From Hydnum rufescens UP504 (lineage: Eukaryota > Basidiomycota > Agaricomycetes > Cantharellales > Hydnaceae): a stretch of 64,000 nucleotides of DNA. Where the stretch lies: positions 1 to 64,000 of the forward strand of contig MU128956.1 in the NCBI GenBank assembly GCA_014904985.1. Reading direction: 5' to 3'. Shown piece by piece: positions 12,295 to 25,094 of this stretch. The notes under the pieces are model-generated. The model did no database searches and was not told the DNA's origin. It saw only the letters and a program-made list of their open reading frames with translations. The position numbers and the translations under genes were made by a program. Numbering within the stretch: position 1 is the first letter of the stretch; every line of letters starts with the position of its first letter.

Positions 12295-12473
12295 TCTTAC
12301 CCTCAATCGTAAAATACAATCTGGCGGTGAGTTGCCAACCTTGTAATTTCAGAGGTCCCTTCTGCCAGCTTTCCTCCTACCAGTTGCGCTCATCCATCCT
12401 GTACGGCACATCTCTATTGGGCTTGGATACCTATAAAGGAACAGTTTGCTAACGTTTATTCACGACCTCCAGC

Positions 12474-14344
12474 ATGAGTGATTCCGACTCCATCACGGCC
12501 CCTACAGCAAATGGCTACGGCTCTGGTGCCCTGAACCCCCACCTCGCAGCCAACGGAATCGGCAATGGCGGGCTTGCTCACGGCCTACCCAACGGGGCCA
12601 CCGTCAGGAAAAAGCTCATGGGCTACGTAGGCTTCGCCAACCTGCCTAACCAGGTCCACAGGAAAAGCGTTCGCAAAGGTTTCCAGTTCACCGCTATGGT
12701 CGTGGGTGCGTACATTTCCCTTGGCCGTTCTACCCCCCTCCCAAACACAGTTCGGCTCACCTATCCTCTTTTGTGGACAACCTTCAGGCGAGTCGGGACT
12801 CGGCAAGTCTACTTTGATCAATACCTTGTTCAACACCACCCTGTACCCGGAAAAGGAACCGTTGCCCCCTCAGGCTGAACGACCCAGCACGGTTTCAATT
12901 GAGAGCATCAGCGCAGGTGTGTTTTCATCGTTTTTTTTATTGGACTCATCCAACATGGGGAAACAATTAGACATCGAAGAAAACGGCGTCCGACTGCGTC
13001 TCACTGTCGTCGACACTCCCGGTTTTGGTGATTTTGTCAACAATGATAATAGGTATCCACACGTTTTTGCCACGACCTCGTTTTTTTTGCGTGCCCTAAA
13101 ATTTTTGTGCTTTGCCAGTTGGAAACCCATTGTAGAGAATATCGAGGCCCGGTTCGACGCTTACTTGGAGCAAGAAAACCGAGTGAACCGACAAAAGCTC
13201 GTTGATAACCGTGTTCACGCCTGCTTGTACTTTATCCAGCCCACGGGTCACGCGTGAGTCTCCTGACCTCGTGTCCGAATGGCCATTTACTCAAAAAACG
13301 TAACAGTCTTAAGCAGATCGACATCGAATTCATGCGCCGGCTGCATACCAAAGTTAACCTGATACCCGTGATTGCCAAGGCTGATACCCTGACAGACGAC
13401 GAGATTGTCGCTTTCAAGGAGCGCGTAAGTCGTCCTGGCTAGGCTGGATTCCTATTTTGGAACCCGCATAAACCATTTAATGCGTCTAGGTCTTATCCGA
13501 CATCGCACACCATAACATCCGAATCTTCCAAGCACCAATTTATGATAACGAAGATGAGGAGACTATCGCCGAGAACGAGGAGATCGCTGTGCGTGCAACT
13601 GATCGTAAATCCATTCTGCCAACAAGACACTCACTTGCTTTTCACAGTCCAAAATCCCGTTCGCAGTTGTAGGCTCGAACCGCGAAGTCAGGACGTCTGA
13701 TGGTCGGAGCGTACGTGGTCGCGCATACCCATGGGGTGTGATCGAAGTCGACAACGAGGACCATTGTGATTTCGTCAAGCTGCGTCAAATGCTCGTCCGA
13801 ACTTACATGGAGGAGCTGAGGGAACATACGAATGATGTTCTTTATGAAAACTACCGCTCCGAAAAACTCCTTGGAATGGGTGTGACCCAAGATACCTCGG
13901 TCTTCAAGGAAATCAAGTACGTGACTCCTCCGACACCCTGGCCCTCCGCTACTGATGCTTCTGTTGTGACTTTCTTCGCTGAACTCTGTAGTCCAGCGGC
14001 GAAGTCTGCGGAGGAACGTGCGTTACACGAAGCCAAGCTCGCCAAGATGGAAGCCGAGATGAAGATGGTTTTCCAACAAAAGGTGCAGGAGAAGGAAGCC
14101 AAGTTGAAGCAGTCAGAGGAGGAGCTTTACGCGCGGCACCGGGAGATGAAGGACGCGCTCGAGAAGCAGAGACTCGAACTCGAAGACAAGAAGAGACGGT
14201 TGGAGAGTGGGCGGCCGCTCACTCCGGAGAAGAGCGTAAGTGGACGTGTCAAGCCTCTTTTATTGCGTTATCGCGTTGGGTGTTTCTCGTCCTGACGGAT
14301 TGTTCCTCCTTCAGACCAAGAAAAAGGGTTTCCTCAGAGCCTGA
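12474..14344 (+). CDS. CDC3: Septin, CDC3 type
   Basis: Nine exons (12474-12705, 12788-12916, 12971-13052, 13119-13253, 13307-13424, 13490-13588, 13648-13916, 13992-14235, 14315-14344) join in frame to 445 residues. The GTPase motifs are all present: P-loop GESGLGKST, switch DTPGFGDF and AKAD. The septin unique element region [19 protein letters not shown] and a C-terminal coiled coil (about residues 360-425, Lys/Glu-rich) follow. Septins polymerise at the bud neck or hyphal septa and cortex. Assignment to the CDC3 group rests on the PWGVIEVDN region and the coiled-coil tail and is inferred without a tree. The last exon is only ten codons. No frame break was found. Confidence 0.93.
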
Positions 14345-14978
14345 CAGTGCTAGGTTCAACACGTCAGTTTCCTGATCATCGGTTGCGAGTTGACTCCCTC
14401 CTTAATCATTTTTCGTGTCCTTTTTTTCTCTTTTCTTTATCTCTTGCTCACTATCCTCTAGCCATTCCTTCCCCCCGTTAACCAATCATCGCAACCGGAT
14501 CTTTGCCTCCTTCACACATGCACTAGTGGGGCTAGTATTACTCGTTCATCCTCCCTTTCCCTTAACGTCTCTGCTTCTCGCCTCCGAACTTTTGCCTGCG
14601 GTATGTCGTTACTTTATATGACAACATTGGCGTCGGTCTGGTCTTCGCTCTCATCGCTTTTGTGCCATATTATCTATTGTTCTTCTCATGTCCCTTGTTC
14701 CTTTGATCATATACGGAATCTATCTTGACAAGTTGGGGGACACACTGGTTTTGGATTGGAAGAGCTCTTGAATTTTGACTATATGCAGTTACCAACTAGG
14801 CAGCCGACGTAAAAGTGGATACAATGACGAGAGGAGATTGGAAATGGGTACAATGCGACAAAAAAAGTTTGAACATATTCCTGTACAGGCAAATACCCGA
14901 AGAGTCAATGAGTGCAACCTGCCCCCCCTTCCCCAAGGAAGAAATGATGAAGAAGGCAACTAACTTGCGTGTGTGAAA
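14345..14978. other. Septin-TMEM205 convergent spacer
   Basis: Between the septin stop and the stop of the leftward TMEM205-like gene the sequence is C/T-rich (14400-14600) and then AT-richer. No coding frame with motifs was seen. It is probably the 3' untranslated regions of the two convergent genes. Confidence 0.5.
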
Positions 14979-15750
14979 TTAATATTTCTCGACCCCATAT
15001 GTGGCTATCCAAAGGCCATGGAAGATAAGACTAATCAGAACACCAAGGTTAACCGAGGCGGAAACGGCGTGCATATATCCAAATCGGATGTTGAGAGCCT
15101 TGAGTTCCGGGGAAACTTGCAAGTTTTTATCCTCGTCTGATTGCTCCTCGCGTTGGAGGCGGAATCGCTCGAGCCAGACTCTGGTTGCATCATGATATGG
15201 GACAAGCGCGCCATAAGCAGTGACCTAGGAGTATGCAAGAAGGCCGAGCGAGCTTACTTGGCCGTATAAGGTCCCACGACGAATAAATTCAGAGCAGAGC
15301 ACAGAGCGATGAGGATGAGGGCATGAGCCTGAGCGACATCAACGTGCTTCACGTCAGATATAGCAGACGCTACGTCTGGGTGACTGGACGTCCATAGACC
15401 TAGGAGCACAAGGTCCAGGACGAGCGTGGTCCCAAAGTGCACGGGCCAAGATTTGGCTTGTAGGGTGCCAAACTGTTGTCGGGCTGTTCCCGTGGCTTGG
15501 GTGAGAAGGTAAGAAAGAGCGAGGTAAGAATGAGACGTACGGAGGGCCTTGAATGCGATTGTCCCTCCAATAAAACTGACGTAGATAGCTGTCGGTGCTT
15601 GAGCTTTAACCTAATTTGTGTTCAAGCGGAAACATGGGGCGTACTGGATCCGAAGATGTAGGAGTAGATGAGGAAATAAAGCGCCTCTACGTTGAGCAAC
15701 GAGGAAAGGAGCGCGAGATCGAGGTGCTGAACATCGGTAAGAGCGACCAT
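14979..15750 (-). CDS. TMEM205-like (DUF4149) small membrane protein
   Basis: Four exons (15645-15750, 15541-15588, 15258-15483, 14979-15180) join to 193 residues, the usual size for this family. The second exon and its junction give YVSFIGGTIAFKALPRQQFG, and then TLQAKSWPVHF; this FKALPRxxFGxLQxxxFPxYF pattern is the TMEM205 signature. Hydrophobic segments lie near residues 10-35, 75-95, 105-130 and at the C terminus (VNLGVLISLIFHGLW). A charged stretch, VWLERFRLQREEQ, precedes the last one. TMEM205 relatives are small multi-pass proteins of endomembranes or plasma membrane; their function is poorly known. It is head-to-head with the Zn2Cys6 gene, with 77 bp between ATGs. Confidence 0.85.
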
Positions 15751-15827
15751 ATTTAGTCAAGCGGCAAAAGAGGTTAGTGGTGAGTGAGTGACCACCCAGT
15801 CAAGGCTCTTTCCGAAACCACAAACCA

Positions 15828-17639
15828 ATGAAATCCTCAGAGGACAGACGACGCGCTGGCGACAGTGGTCCCTCAGGCGAGCACCGAGAATAATAGTCTG
15901 CATATTTTCGCTGGCTCTAATATAGTTTATTTTGTTGATATTCTTCAGGCCCTTCCCCACAACCTTCGCAGGTTGTCGAACAAGCACAACAAGCCCGGGC
16001 CAAGAACAATATCTCCACTATCCCACTGTGACTTCTACGGACCCTGCAGCTACCCAGTACCAGCAACCTGGCTCTGTCGGACAGTCGTATCCTCAACAAT
16101 CCCAGTATACAAGCGAAGAAGTGGAAGAGGTTGAAGAAGGCTATTCTAATGAATACGACAGTCACCACCAAAATCTGCCACTTCCGAAGCTGGGGGCGAC
16201 TCGGATGAACATGATGGTACCGGGAAGCGAAAGGCGCCAGATTCAAATGACGATGGGAGTGCAGGTGCCGAAGGTGGCCAGCGGATCGACGCGGATGGAA
16301 ACCCTACAAACGATGGCGACCCGCCAAAGAAGAAGAGACGAAGACAAGCGTTAAGCTGCACAGAATGTAAAAGGCGAAAGATCAAATGCGATCGAAATCA
16401 CCCTTGTAGTCCATGTGCCCGCCGAGGCGACCAGGACAAGTGTCGCTGGACCCTCCTTGAACCCATGTGAGCCCTTTTCTTTTTCCCCGTCCCTTGCACC
16501 TCTCTCTGACTATTTCATGGGGAAACCTGTCCAGCGTTATTCCTGATGAAGATCCGACAAACCCAGGCACGCACACTACAATCCACACAACACCGTATCC
16601 CCCGACACTAGGTAATGACAAATACGTTCTCCGAAGTGAGCATGAAGAGCTCAAGGCCCATGTGTTCCGCCTCGAGAGTATTATCGCAGCCGTCGCTCCT
16701 CCGGGGACTTTCCCGCATCCGTTGCATGCCCTTCAACAGCAACACCAATCACCCAATCCTTATCTCAACGCCCTGAATCAATACAGCATTCTTCCAAAAC
16801 AGGAAGGAACCGGACCAGGCGGCGGCCCTTCTATCCCGCAACAGCACATGTACCTGACTGCAGGATACCCTCCGCTTCCCATCATGCTCAATGTCTCTAC
16901 ACCATCAGGTGCAATGAACGGCGGCTCATCATCCACATCCGCGACTTCCCCCGGTATCTTCGCCAGCTATCTCCATAATGTTCCCTTCACTCCTGGTAAT
17001 ACTGTCACCACCTCGAACACGTCTTTCGCTGGTACCTCTGCTACCTCCGGTCCGGGATCAGGCCAAACCGCCACCATCGTTCCCTCTTCTACCACGACAA
17101 ACCCTAATATATCGACCTCTACACCCGGTGCATCATCTTCAACGGCCGGGCAGACATCAAGCCCAAGAAATGTTCCCAAGTCGCGCAAGAAAACAACTGT
17201 GAACGGCGGGTCGTCTTCGCACAACATCTCGACAACATCGGCATCCCATGGAGGGCACAATCATGGGCATGTGAGCAAGGCACAAGCACGTGCGGAGGCC
17301 AAGGCTCAGCAACAGGTACAGACTCATCTCGAGCGAGCACACAATTCATCGCGCAACTCCGGGGCTGTCTCATCCTCTGTGGGGGGCGTGTCGGTTTCCC
17401 GATCACATAACTTTGCTCACTCTCAAGACGTCGCCGACTCTCAAAGTGTTTATACTGGGAATGGTGCTGTCGGGGATGACGAGGAGGGCGACGATGAACA
17501 GGATGCAGACGGGGATGGAGACGAGGATGGGAGCGGCGGAGGGAGCGGCGGTATGGGAGGGAAACATGTCCACGATCTCATGGACGTCGAGTCAGCTTCA
17601 AATAATCTGGACTCAAGGATGGATGGTTTGACGACATAA
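15828..17639 (+). CDS. Zn2Cys6 fungal transcription factor (apparent frame breaks)
   Basis: Probable exons are 15828-15867, 15949-16466 and 16535-17639. A zinc cluster, CTECKRRKIKCDRNHPCSPC followed by ARRGDQDKC, is preceded by a basic KKKRRR patch. It is followed by a short helical region (KYVLRSEHEELKAHVFRLES) likely to dimerise. The rest is Gln-, Ser- and Thr-rich with an Asp/Glu/Gly tail, typical of an activation region. To keep one frame, one base is missing at each of two G/C runs: CCCGGG at 15994-15999 and GGGGG at 16192-16196. On both sides of each break the sequence reads as sensible protein, for example EQYLHYPTVTSTDP, then GGDSDEHDGTGKRKAP. The start at 15828 is a proposal based on splice phase. 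The target genes are unknown. Confidence 0.8.
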
Positions 17640-18046
17640 TGCAGTATCTATTCCGTTTTTTTTTTTTGGGATATCTCCCCTTCCCGTTTGGTCCCTCCTA
17701 ATTCCAACCCTCTAGTCCGTCGCTTCCTATAAGCTTGTTTAAGTCCACTTTTCGCTGGGGTCAGCCGTCTGTTGTATACCTCCGATGTATCGACGATATT
17801 TCCCATGCACAATGCCGATCTCGGCGTTAGCACGCCAGCAACGCGAAGGTTGATGATTGAAAGTAAGAATGACGCGCTAGTATCTTAATATGTCTGGAAT
17901 GATTGGAACGGGGCGTATCCTTCGTCTACCCCTCCTCTGTGGTGGCGCGTAGAGCCCATCATCTTATTAGGGTTCTTTCTCCCCATCCGACCGCTTCCAT
18001 CCCGCGAATCGGGCGAAAAAAGTAAAAGGTGGTTGTTTACGATCTG
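17640..18046. other. 3' flanks of Zn2Cys6 and CSN6 genes
   Basis: This spacer lies between two convergent genes. A T-run follows the transcription factor stop at 17657-17666. No other coding or repeat structure was seen; it is probably untranslated sequence. Confidence 0.5.
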
Positions 18047-19406
18047 TTATCCATTTAATAAATCAAACCAGGGGTAATTTTTAGCACTGGTATCTGGCGG
18101 GGGAGAACGTTTAGGAGTAGGCACACGCACGTCATTCAGAGTCACGGCGGACTTGGTGAGGGTGGCGAGGAACGCGGTCAATTGTACGTCAGAATATTCC
18201 TATTGAACAATGAAAGAGAGACATGAGACACGGAAAAACAATCAAACCACGGGGGCCGCTCACTGTGTTGAATTCTTCACGGAATGCGGGATTTTCACTG
18301 GCCGGGAGTGACGCTACAAGTGCGGTGAGAGAGCGGAGGGTATCGTAATCTTTAGTTGCTGAGCCTAAGTCATCAGAAGCTCAGGTTAATGGCGCTCAGG
18401 GCAAGAGATAGGAAAAATATACCTGCGATAACAGCGGCCACATACTTGACCAGGATGTGAATTCGATCCTGGAGCATCTTGATCGCCATCCTTTGCGTCT
18501 GTAAATGAGAAGACACTATAATTTTACAGCACTTCGAGTCGGTTCAAAGGGCGAGAGATACAGAAGATTGTACGTACGACTCCAGCGACCCTCCCCGCCC
18601 CGTGCGGTCCAATCGACAGCAATTCGTTCAGCTTCTCCAGTTTCGATTTTCTCTGGCACTTGGATAAAGACTGTACGAGCCTGGCGATCCTTGATCTCCA
18701 CTATCGGTTCGTATACTGTCAAGGGAAGATTTCCCGGCACATCCGGTCGCGGGGATAGAATTAATAGCAGAGGTGTTGGAGTGTATGCAGTGAACTGGGG
18801 ACAGAGACAGATTATTGACGTAACAGCATACGGGAGCCAAAGTGTAGGACCTGTTCATGAAGCAAAACATGGGCTGGGGTAGGCCGCTCCGCAACGGTAT
18901 ACCATCCGATGAGATCTAATGATGGGAAGACTAGTTTGTCTATGAAATTGAGCGAGAGATATCAAATACGAAGAACAGAGAATCATGTGCAGAGACCATA
19001 CATTGTTCTTTCCGATCATTCAGAAAGGCTGGGTCTACCTCGATTCCTACAGCTTCACCAAGACCGAGGTCTTTACCTGGACCTGCATTCGTCACCAGGT
19101 CGAAAGAATTCACAATTTCCACGTCCCGCCCATTTTGAGTCCCGAGAAGTGCACCGATGACTGAGACCACAGTTAGTGTGGGAATATATGGAACACGAAA
19201 GATTCATTGCTCACTGAAGGGCGAATGAGAACGAGTCTGAAGCTTAAGACGCGTAAGATGCTCTGAGACATTTAGAATGGGTAAAGGATGCCTGAACATG
19301 ATAAAGTGAGGCATTGGCCTGGATTGATCACCATCACCACGCACAAGGACAAATTGAGGGAAGAAGAAGCGCTGGACACGACAGAGACATTTGCATCTAG
19401 AGCCAT
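18047..19406 (-). CDS. CSN6: COP9 signalosome subunit 6 (MPN-minus type), apparent frame break
   Basis: Exons read leftward: 19345-19406, 19215-19291, 19002-19160, 18851-18939, 18574-18794, 18423-18498, 18264-18379, 18047-18199, about 317 residues. The MPN core reads HPLPILNVSEHLTRLK, then IIGALLGTQNGRDVEIVNSF. It continues KLVFPSLDLIGWYTV, VYEPIVEI and EAERIAVDWTARGG, then the helical AIKMLQDRIHILVKYVAAV. No JAMM metal motif is present, as expected for CSN6, the non-catalytic partner of CSN5 in the deneddylating complex. Exon 5 ends one base out of phase with exon 6. One extra base in the G-rich run at 18589-18601 would restore phase and give the family-like SLES word. It is divergent from dehydrogenase copy 1, with 325 bp between starts. 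Confidence 0.88.
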
Positions 19407-19673
19407 TGTGGTCTGGCACCGCCGGCAGTTTCCGCTCCACCTTACGAGAGCTCAATTTGATGAGCTCAATTTCACTGTGTCTCTCGAGTGTGACGTCAAG
19501 TTATGCCACTCTGTCAGCCCTTCTAGGCCGTTGATCAATCGATAACGGCCAAAACTATCTGCGGCTTCTGGTGGAGGTGACAGACAATTCACTTTCGGGT
19601 GGATCGAGACCCATCCCATCTTGCCGTGTAATGCTCCTCCACATGGCATACGACACTTCGGCAGGCGAGGCCA

Positions 19674-19683
19674 TATATATATA
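19674..19683 (+). promoter_or_regulatory. TATA box of dehydrogenase copy 1
   Basis: TATATATATA followed by GAGGACAAA lies 58 bp before the ATG. The TATA-GAGGACAAA block recurs at matching distance before copies 2 and 3. Confidence 0.7.
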
Positions 19684-19731
19684 GAGGACAAAAAAACCAC
19701 CAACAAACTAGCTCACATCCACCCTCCTGAC

Positions 19732-21163
19732 ATGACCGCGACGACGTTCGGCCCTAAGACGACTGGTGCAGAAGCTGCTGAGGATCTGCGTGAAGAGATC
19801 GCAGGGAAAAATTGTCAGTAATTTGTGGGAATGAAAGAGTCTGGTCGGGCAGTCTCACTTGGACATAGTGATCATCACAGGAACGTCTTTGGGTGGGTTG
19901 GGCGCTGAGGTCGCTCACGTTTTGGCAAAGTATGCCAGCTTAGTCATAGTCGCTGGTCCCAGCAAAGAAAGGTCCGTATACTCTATTGGTCATGGAAGTC
20001 ATAGCTCACCTGCCAATTCTGGCACTACCTTAGGCAGCAGCTCACCATAGACTCCATCAAAATAGCTCTGCCAAGTGCTAATGTTAGGAAGTTAATTCTG
20101 GATTTATCTTCCTTCGATGCCATTCGAGTCGCTGCGGCTGAAGTAAATGCCTACTCAGAGCCCATACATGTGAGCGGCATCTATCCGATTCTAAATTTTC
20201 AGTGACGGAGCTTTATGATCTCCAGGTATTGATAAACAATGCTGCCGCCACAATGGGGCCATATAAGGAAACGAAGGATGGCCACGAGAACCATTTTGGG
20301 GTGGACCACCTCGGACATTTCCTCTTTACAATGTCGATTCTACCCCGTATTCGGGCGGCACGCTCGCCTTCTTACTCTCCGCGCATCGTCAACCTCTCAA
20401 GCAGCGCGCACCGACGTGGAGGCGTACGGTTTGACGATGTTTCTTTCGATCGTGGTAAAGCCTTCAAAACAATGCTCGCATACGCTCAAGCAAAGACGGC
20501 CAACATACTTTTCACGAAACAACTTGCCAAAAGGCTCAAGGGCGAGGGAATATTGACCTACGCCGTGCACCCCGGCTGTGAGTCATGTTCAATCCAGCAC
20601 CCGGACTCCATTGTGAGGTTGCCAAATTATAGTTATCTTGACGAACCTGGCACGTACGATTCCTAAAGAGCACATGCTAGCGATAGGTGACTGGACTGCA
20701 TTCATTACGGCCCATGATCACTCACCAGCATCTATTCAGGGGCCATGAACGAGGAGGGGGAGATTCTCCTCGACAAAATTGCGTGGAAGACACCTCAGGA
20801 AGGCGTTTCAACGTAAGTAAGCGCCCATCGTAGTGCGATGCGTGCTTACGGTACGCTTCCAGTCACATTGTTGCCGCCTTCGATCTTTCCATCAAAGGTA
20901 GGTCTTCGAAGCCTCGAAAATTCCACAGTTCTTCAAATCCGTCGACCATCATTCACAGATCATTCGGGATCGTACTTGGCGGACTGCCAACTCCAGAACG
21001 ACAGTGTGGCTCCTCATGCGTCGGACCCGGTGTGTGGACCTGGTTTGCCAATGCCAGTCGGACTTCCTCTTACTCACAGGACCGTTTTCCGTAGGTCCTG
21101 GCGGAAAAACTGTGGACGCTAAGCGAGGAATTACTTGGCGAATCCTTCCCCATTTCCCCTTGA
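19732..21163 (+). CDS. Short-chain dehydrogenase/reductase, tandem copy 1 (intact)
   Basis: Eight exons (19732-19813, 19869-19971, 20034-20169, 20226-20577, 20740-20812, 20863-20897, 20959-21029, 21095-21163) join to 306 residues. It has a Rossmann fold with nucleotide loop TGTSLGGLGAEVA, the structural LINNAA motif, and catalytic YAQAKTAN (YxxxK). It belongs with the extended retinol dehydrogenase or WW-oxidoreductase-like fungal SDRs, whose substrates are usually lipophilic alcohols or ketones; the actual substrate is unknown. The typical DHLGHFLF word is also present. It is the only one of three neighbouring copies with both an ATG and an unbroken frame. Confidence 0.9.
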
Positions 21164-23591
21164 CGTACTGCTGGGGGTGGGTTGGAGTTACTGTAGGGAT
21201 TGGAATTGACGTTGGCCGAGTTGGGTAGTTCCTTTGGTCTCCTGACTCCGTAAATTTTTCGGTCCATTCATTATTGCACTCACACTGTCACAGCAAAAGT
21301 CTGGCCTCTAAACCGGCTTCTTACTGCTGGATCAAGTTCTATATCTTAGTCCCCTCTGTACTTGTCGCTTCTGATGATCGAATGCAATACTTTCCCCCAT
21401 AGCGTCCCTGCGCAGACGGACAACGTTCAGTAGAATCTTGGGGCTGCTGTAACTAGACTTCCCCAGTGCTAAATCGCACGGAGCATAGAGCATGAGTGTA
21501 TATATTCAACAAAAGATTCCAATGGGATTAAGAGGTTAAAGGGGTGTTTGGCAGACTCAGGGAGAGATAGTCAACTTCACAGGGACCCCAATCACCATGA
21601 GTAAGGAGACTCCCACACCCATCAGTAATCCCCCTCACACTGAAGTACATCCACTCCACACGTCGGAGCGCCATGCATGACCAAGCCACCCAACTGCTCT
21701 TGATTTTCTCTCTTGCTCTTCTTTTTATTTAGCTACTCTCCACTTCCTCCCAACATATTTCACCCCTGGTCCGCTTCCCTGCTCCATAATATGCTTTCAT
21801 TGCGCATGCAGCTGCAGTATGCCCCTAGGTACTCTAATCTGACTACATCATCATGAGTCACCCTAACTGTCAGGATTCTCACGATTGGGTTACGTCATTC
21901 GAAGTGTTATGAGCGCTACTATCTACTGCCCTTGACCCTTACGTCGGGGGCCAGAACGCTCCCACCGGGAATGTTTTTCGATTCCGAACCCCCACTGAGC
22001 AAAGTCCCCCGGAGTTCGAGGCCGAAATTTTTTTCACTCACCCCCGGAGTGGTACTATGGCGCGAAACTAATACGTCGCACCAGCCGCCGGAGGTTTGGT
22101 CCAGGTGGTGACGGCCCCAATGTGGAGCAAGTGTTCGATGTGGTATAGTATCTTTGGCACAATGCAGATGCCCACGGCCCAGTCCTTTACAAGCATCATT
22201 AGGGTTCCTTTAAGTGGCTACTCTTTCACTTCTCTCTCGTACTTCTTTGTCTTTGATAGCTTTGGCACGATGTCGGCACTACTGGTGAGTGCACCAACCC
22301 CGCCGGAGGAAGCGCTCGAAAGTCTACCGCCAAGACAAGCAATTTCAGTCACGTGCTGGGAACTCCCTAACCTTCACATGCCGAGCGCTCTAAAAGGCTT
22401 GTCGGACTGGCGCTCGGATCTATCAGCAACTGCGGCCCTCCATTATAAAATTATCCGTTCCCTGGCGTTTATCAACAAGCTCACAGTTCACATTGAACAG
22501 CAGGGCTGGAAAGGGCCAGTCAAATATGCTCGTAGCCTAGGCCACAGGAAACTATTACCACTGTGGGTTTGGACAGCCGGGGAAGATGGGACGATTCTCT
22601 GTGAACAGAATAACTGACATATTCATCATTCACCAGGGAGCAATTTCTGGGTGATCTTGAAGATTTGGAGAATTTTTTGTACATACCCCCCTGCGCGCCT
22701 TAGGTGAATCGGTATCTAGTGCTGACGTTGGCTTGAGCCATACTCGGAACTTTTAAAAAAAGAAAACTGATCACTAATTGCCTCAAACTTATCGACTATT
22801 ATCACATGAATCATTCTCTTTCATCTTGCAGTGAAAGAAATGACTCATGACTTGGGTGGCTGAATTCAGTTGAGCCACACCGAAATTTTAGGACCACAAA
22901 AGGTAATGTCCCATGTACCGGAATTAGCCGCGACGACAAGCCCGGAGCTCCTCAAACCCTCTGCGTGCTATCTCTGAAGTACATGGTGCATCAGAATGCA
23001 GGAGCCTTCTGTTTTGTATTCTACGGGAAGTTTTCTGCATTTGAAGCCCATTTTGGGCCCAGAACCCCAGAATTTACAACATATATTCCTCGTCAAAATT
23101 GCCCTCAAAATACCGGGACTGGGATATCGCTTGGTCTAAGGCCCGCAGGGGCCTTACATAGCACGTTCTCACCGGGGATTCGAAACCGGTCCCATTGTGG
23201 GACCTGAAACGCCACCCACCGGGAAATGGGGGGCCTATTTGCATCGCGAGCAGACTCCCAAATTTAGGGCTCTTGCGATAAGTGTCGGGGTCCCGGAGAC
23301 CTGTTGCCTGTTACCTGTCACTGTCACTCTCTGTAGTACAAGGATTGACAACATTCTACGACTCCCCCACTTCACCCCCATGGTTGATATACACTGTGTG
23401 ACGTGGCGGCCATGCGTCGCCCGGTCGATATACGCCGGTAATCCATAGATCCCCCAAGTCTCACAATAACAACCAAGACTCTCTGCGGCTTCTGGTGGAG
23501 CTGCGGCCGACAATTCACTCTCGGGTGGAACTCGACCCTTCGCGCCTCGCTGTGTAATGCAGCTCCACATGACGTACGACGCAAGGCCACG
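21164..23591. other. Spacer between dehydrogenase copies 1 and 2, with duplicated flanks
   Basis: The first 300 bp (to about 21450, including GTACTTGTCGCTTCTGATGA) match the sequence after copy 3 (27600-27720), so they belong to the duplicated unit. The last 150 bp (from about 23470) match the promoter of copy 1. Between them, 22096-22617 is open for 173 codons (words such as WRSDLSATAALHYKIIRSLAF), but no family is recognised and no splice context is clear. GC-rich blocks near 21950-22090 and 23090-23230 look like old repeats. No tRNA was found. Confidence 0.45.
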
Positions 23592-23597
23592 TATATA
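23592..23597 (+). promoter_or_regulatory. TATA box of dehydrogenase copy 2
   Basis: TATATA followed by GAGGACAAAC lies 64 bp before the copy 2 ATG, in the same conserved block as in copies 1 and 3. Confidence 0.65.
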
Positions 23598-23655
23598 GAG
23601 GACAAACAAATTCAGCAAGAAACAAGCTCACATAGCCTACAATCATCTTCCTGAC

Positions 23656-25094
23656 ATGGCCGCAACAACTTTTGGCCCAAAGACGACTGGTGCAGAGGTC
23701 GCTGAGACTCTGCGTGAAGAGATCGCAGGGAAAAATTGTAAGTAATTTGTGCGAATCAAAGTCTGGTCAGGCGGTCTCTTACTTGGGCATAGTGATCATC
23801 ACAGGAACGTCTTTAGGCGGGTTGGGTGCTGAGATCGCCCACGTTTTGGCGAAGTATGCCAACCTAGTGGTAGTCGCTGGTCCCAGTGACGAAAGGTGCG
23901 TATTATTTATTCATTATAGAAGTCATTGCTCACTTATCAATTCTGTCCCCACAACAGGCAGCAGCTTACGATAGACTCCATCAAAGCGGCTCTCCCGAGT
24001 GCTAATGTTAGGAAGTTGATTCTGGATTTATCTTCCTTCGATGCCATTCGAGCCGCCGCGGCCGAAGTAAATGCGTACTCAGAGCCCATACATGTGAGCA
24101 GCACCGATCCGATCCTAAATTTTCAGTGATGGAGCTTTATGATCGCTAGGTATTGATAAATAATGCTGCTTCCAAAATGGGGCCATATACGGAAACGAAG
24201 GATGGCCACGAGAACCATTTTGGGGTGGACCACCTTGGACATTTCCTCTTCACATTGTCAATTCTGCCCCGTATCCGGGCGGCGCGTTCGCCCTCTTACT
24301 CGCCGCGCATCCTCAACGTCTCAAGCACTGCGCACCGTCGTGTAGGCGTGCGATTCGACGATGTTTCTTTCGACCGTGGTAAAGCCTTCAAAACAATGCC
24401 CGCATACGCTCAAGCAAAGACGGCCAATGTACTGTTCACTAAAGAGCTTGCGAAAAGGCTCAAAGGCCAGGGGATATTGGTCTATAATGTGGATCCCGGT
24501 CGTAAGTCTCAGTCTCAATTCGACACGGTGACTCCATTGTGAGATTGCCAAATTATAGTTGTCTGGACGAACCTGGCACGTACGATTCCTAAAGAGCACC
24601 TGATAGCGATAGGTGACTGGAATGCATTCATCGTGGCCCATGATCACTCACCAACACCTATTCAGGGCAATGAACGAAGAGGGAGAGCTACTCCATGGTA
24701 GAGTTGCATGGAAGACTCACCAGGAAGGCATTTCCACGTAAGTAAGCGCCCATCGTAGTGGGATGTTTCCTTACGATACCCTTCCAGTCACATTATTGCT
24801 GCCTTCGATCCTTCCCTCAAAGGTAAGTGCTTCCCCTAACGCTTAAAAATCCCACAGTTCTTCAACCCCGTCGATCATTTTTCACAGGTCATTCGGGATC
24901 GTACCTCGCGGACTGTCAACTGCAGAACGAAAGTGTGGCTCCTCATGCGTCCGACCCGGTGTGTAGACTTGATTTGCCAATGCTAGTCGGATTCTCTCGT
25001 ACTCACACAGGACCGTTTTCCGTAGGTCCTGGCGAAAAAACTCTGGACGCTAAGCGAGGAATTACTTGGCGAATCCTTCCCCATTTCCCCTTGA
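23656..25094 (+). pseudogene. Short-chain dehydrogenase, tandem copy 2 (frameshift in exon 5)
   Basis: The exon layout follows copy 1: an ATG at 23656 (first residues MAATTFGPKTTGAEVAETLR), the loop TGTSLGGLGAEIAH, LINNAASKMG and YAQAKTAN are all present. After the exon 4 donor (GGTC/GTAAGT near 24500), the exon 5 acceptor CTATTCAG is followed by GGCAATGAAC. Copy 1 has GGGCCATGAAC at the same point. The missing base shifts the frame and gives an immediate TGA. Exon 5 beyond it, and exons 6-8, again read as protein (YLADCQLQNESVAPHASDP, then the end at 25094). A single-base sequencing error in a G run cannot be excluded, in which case the gene would be intact. Confidence 0.8.

Noticed and set aside
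23170..23215. tRNA B-box-like GATTCGAAACC
   Set aside because: No acceptor stem, anticodon arm or A box could be folded around it on either strand.
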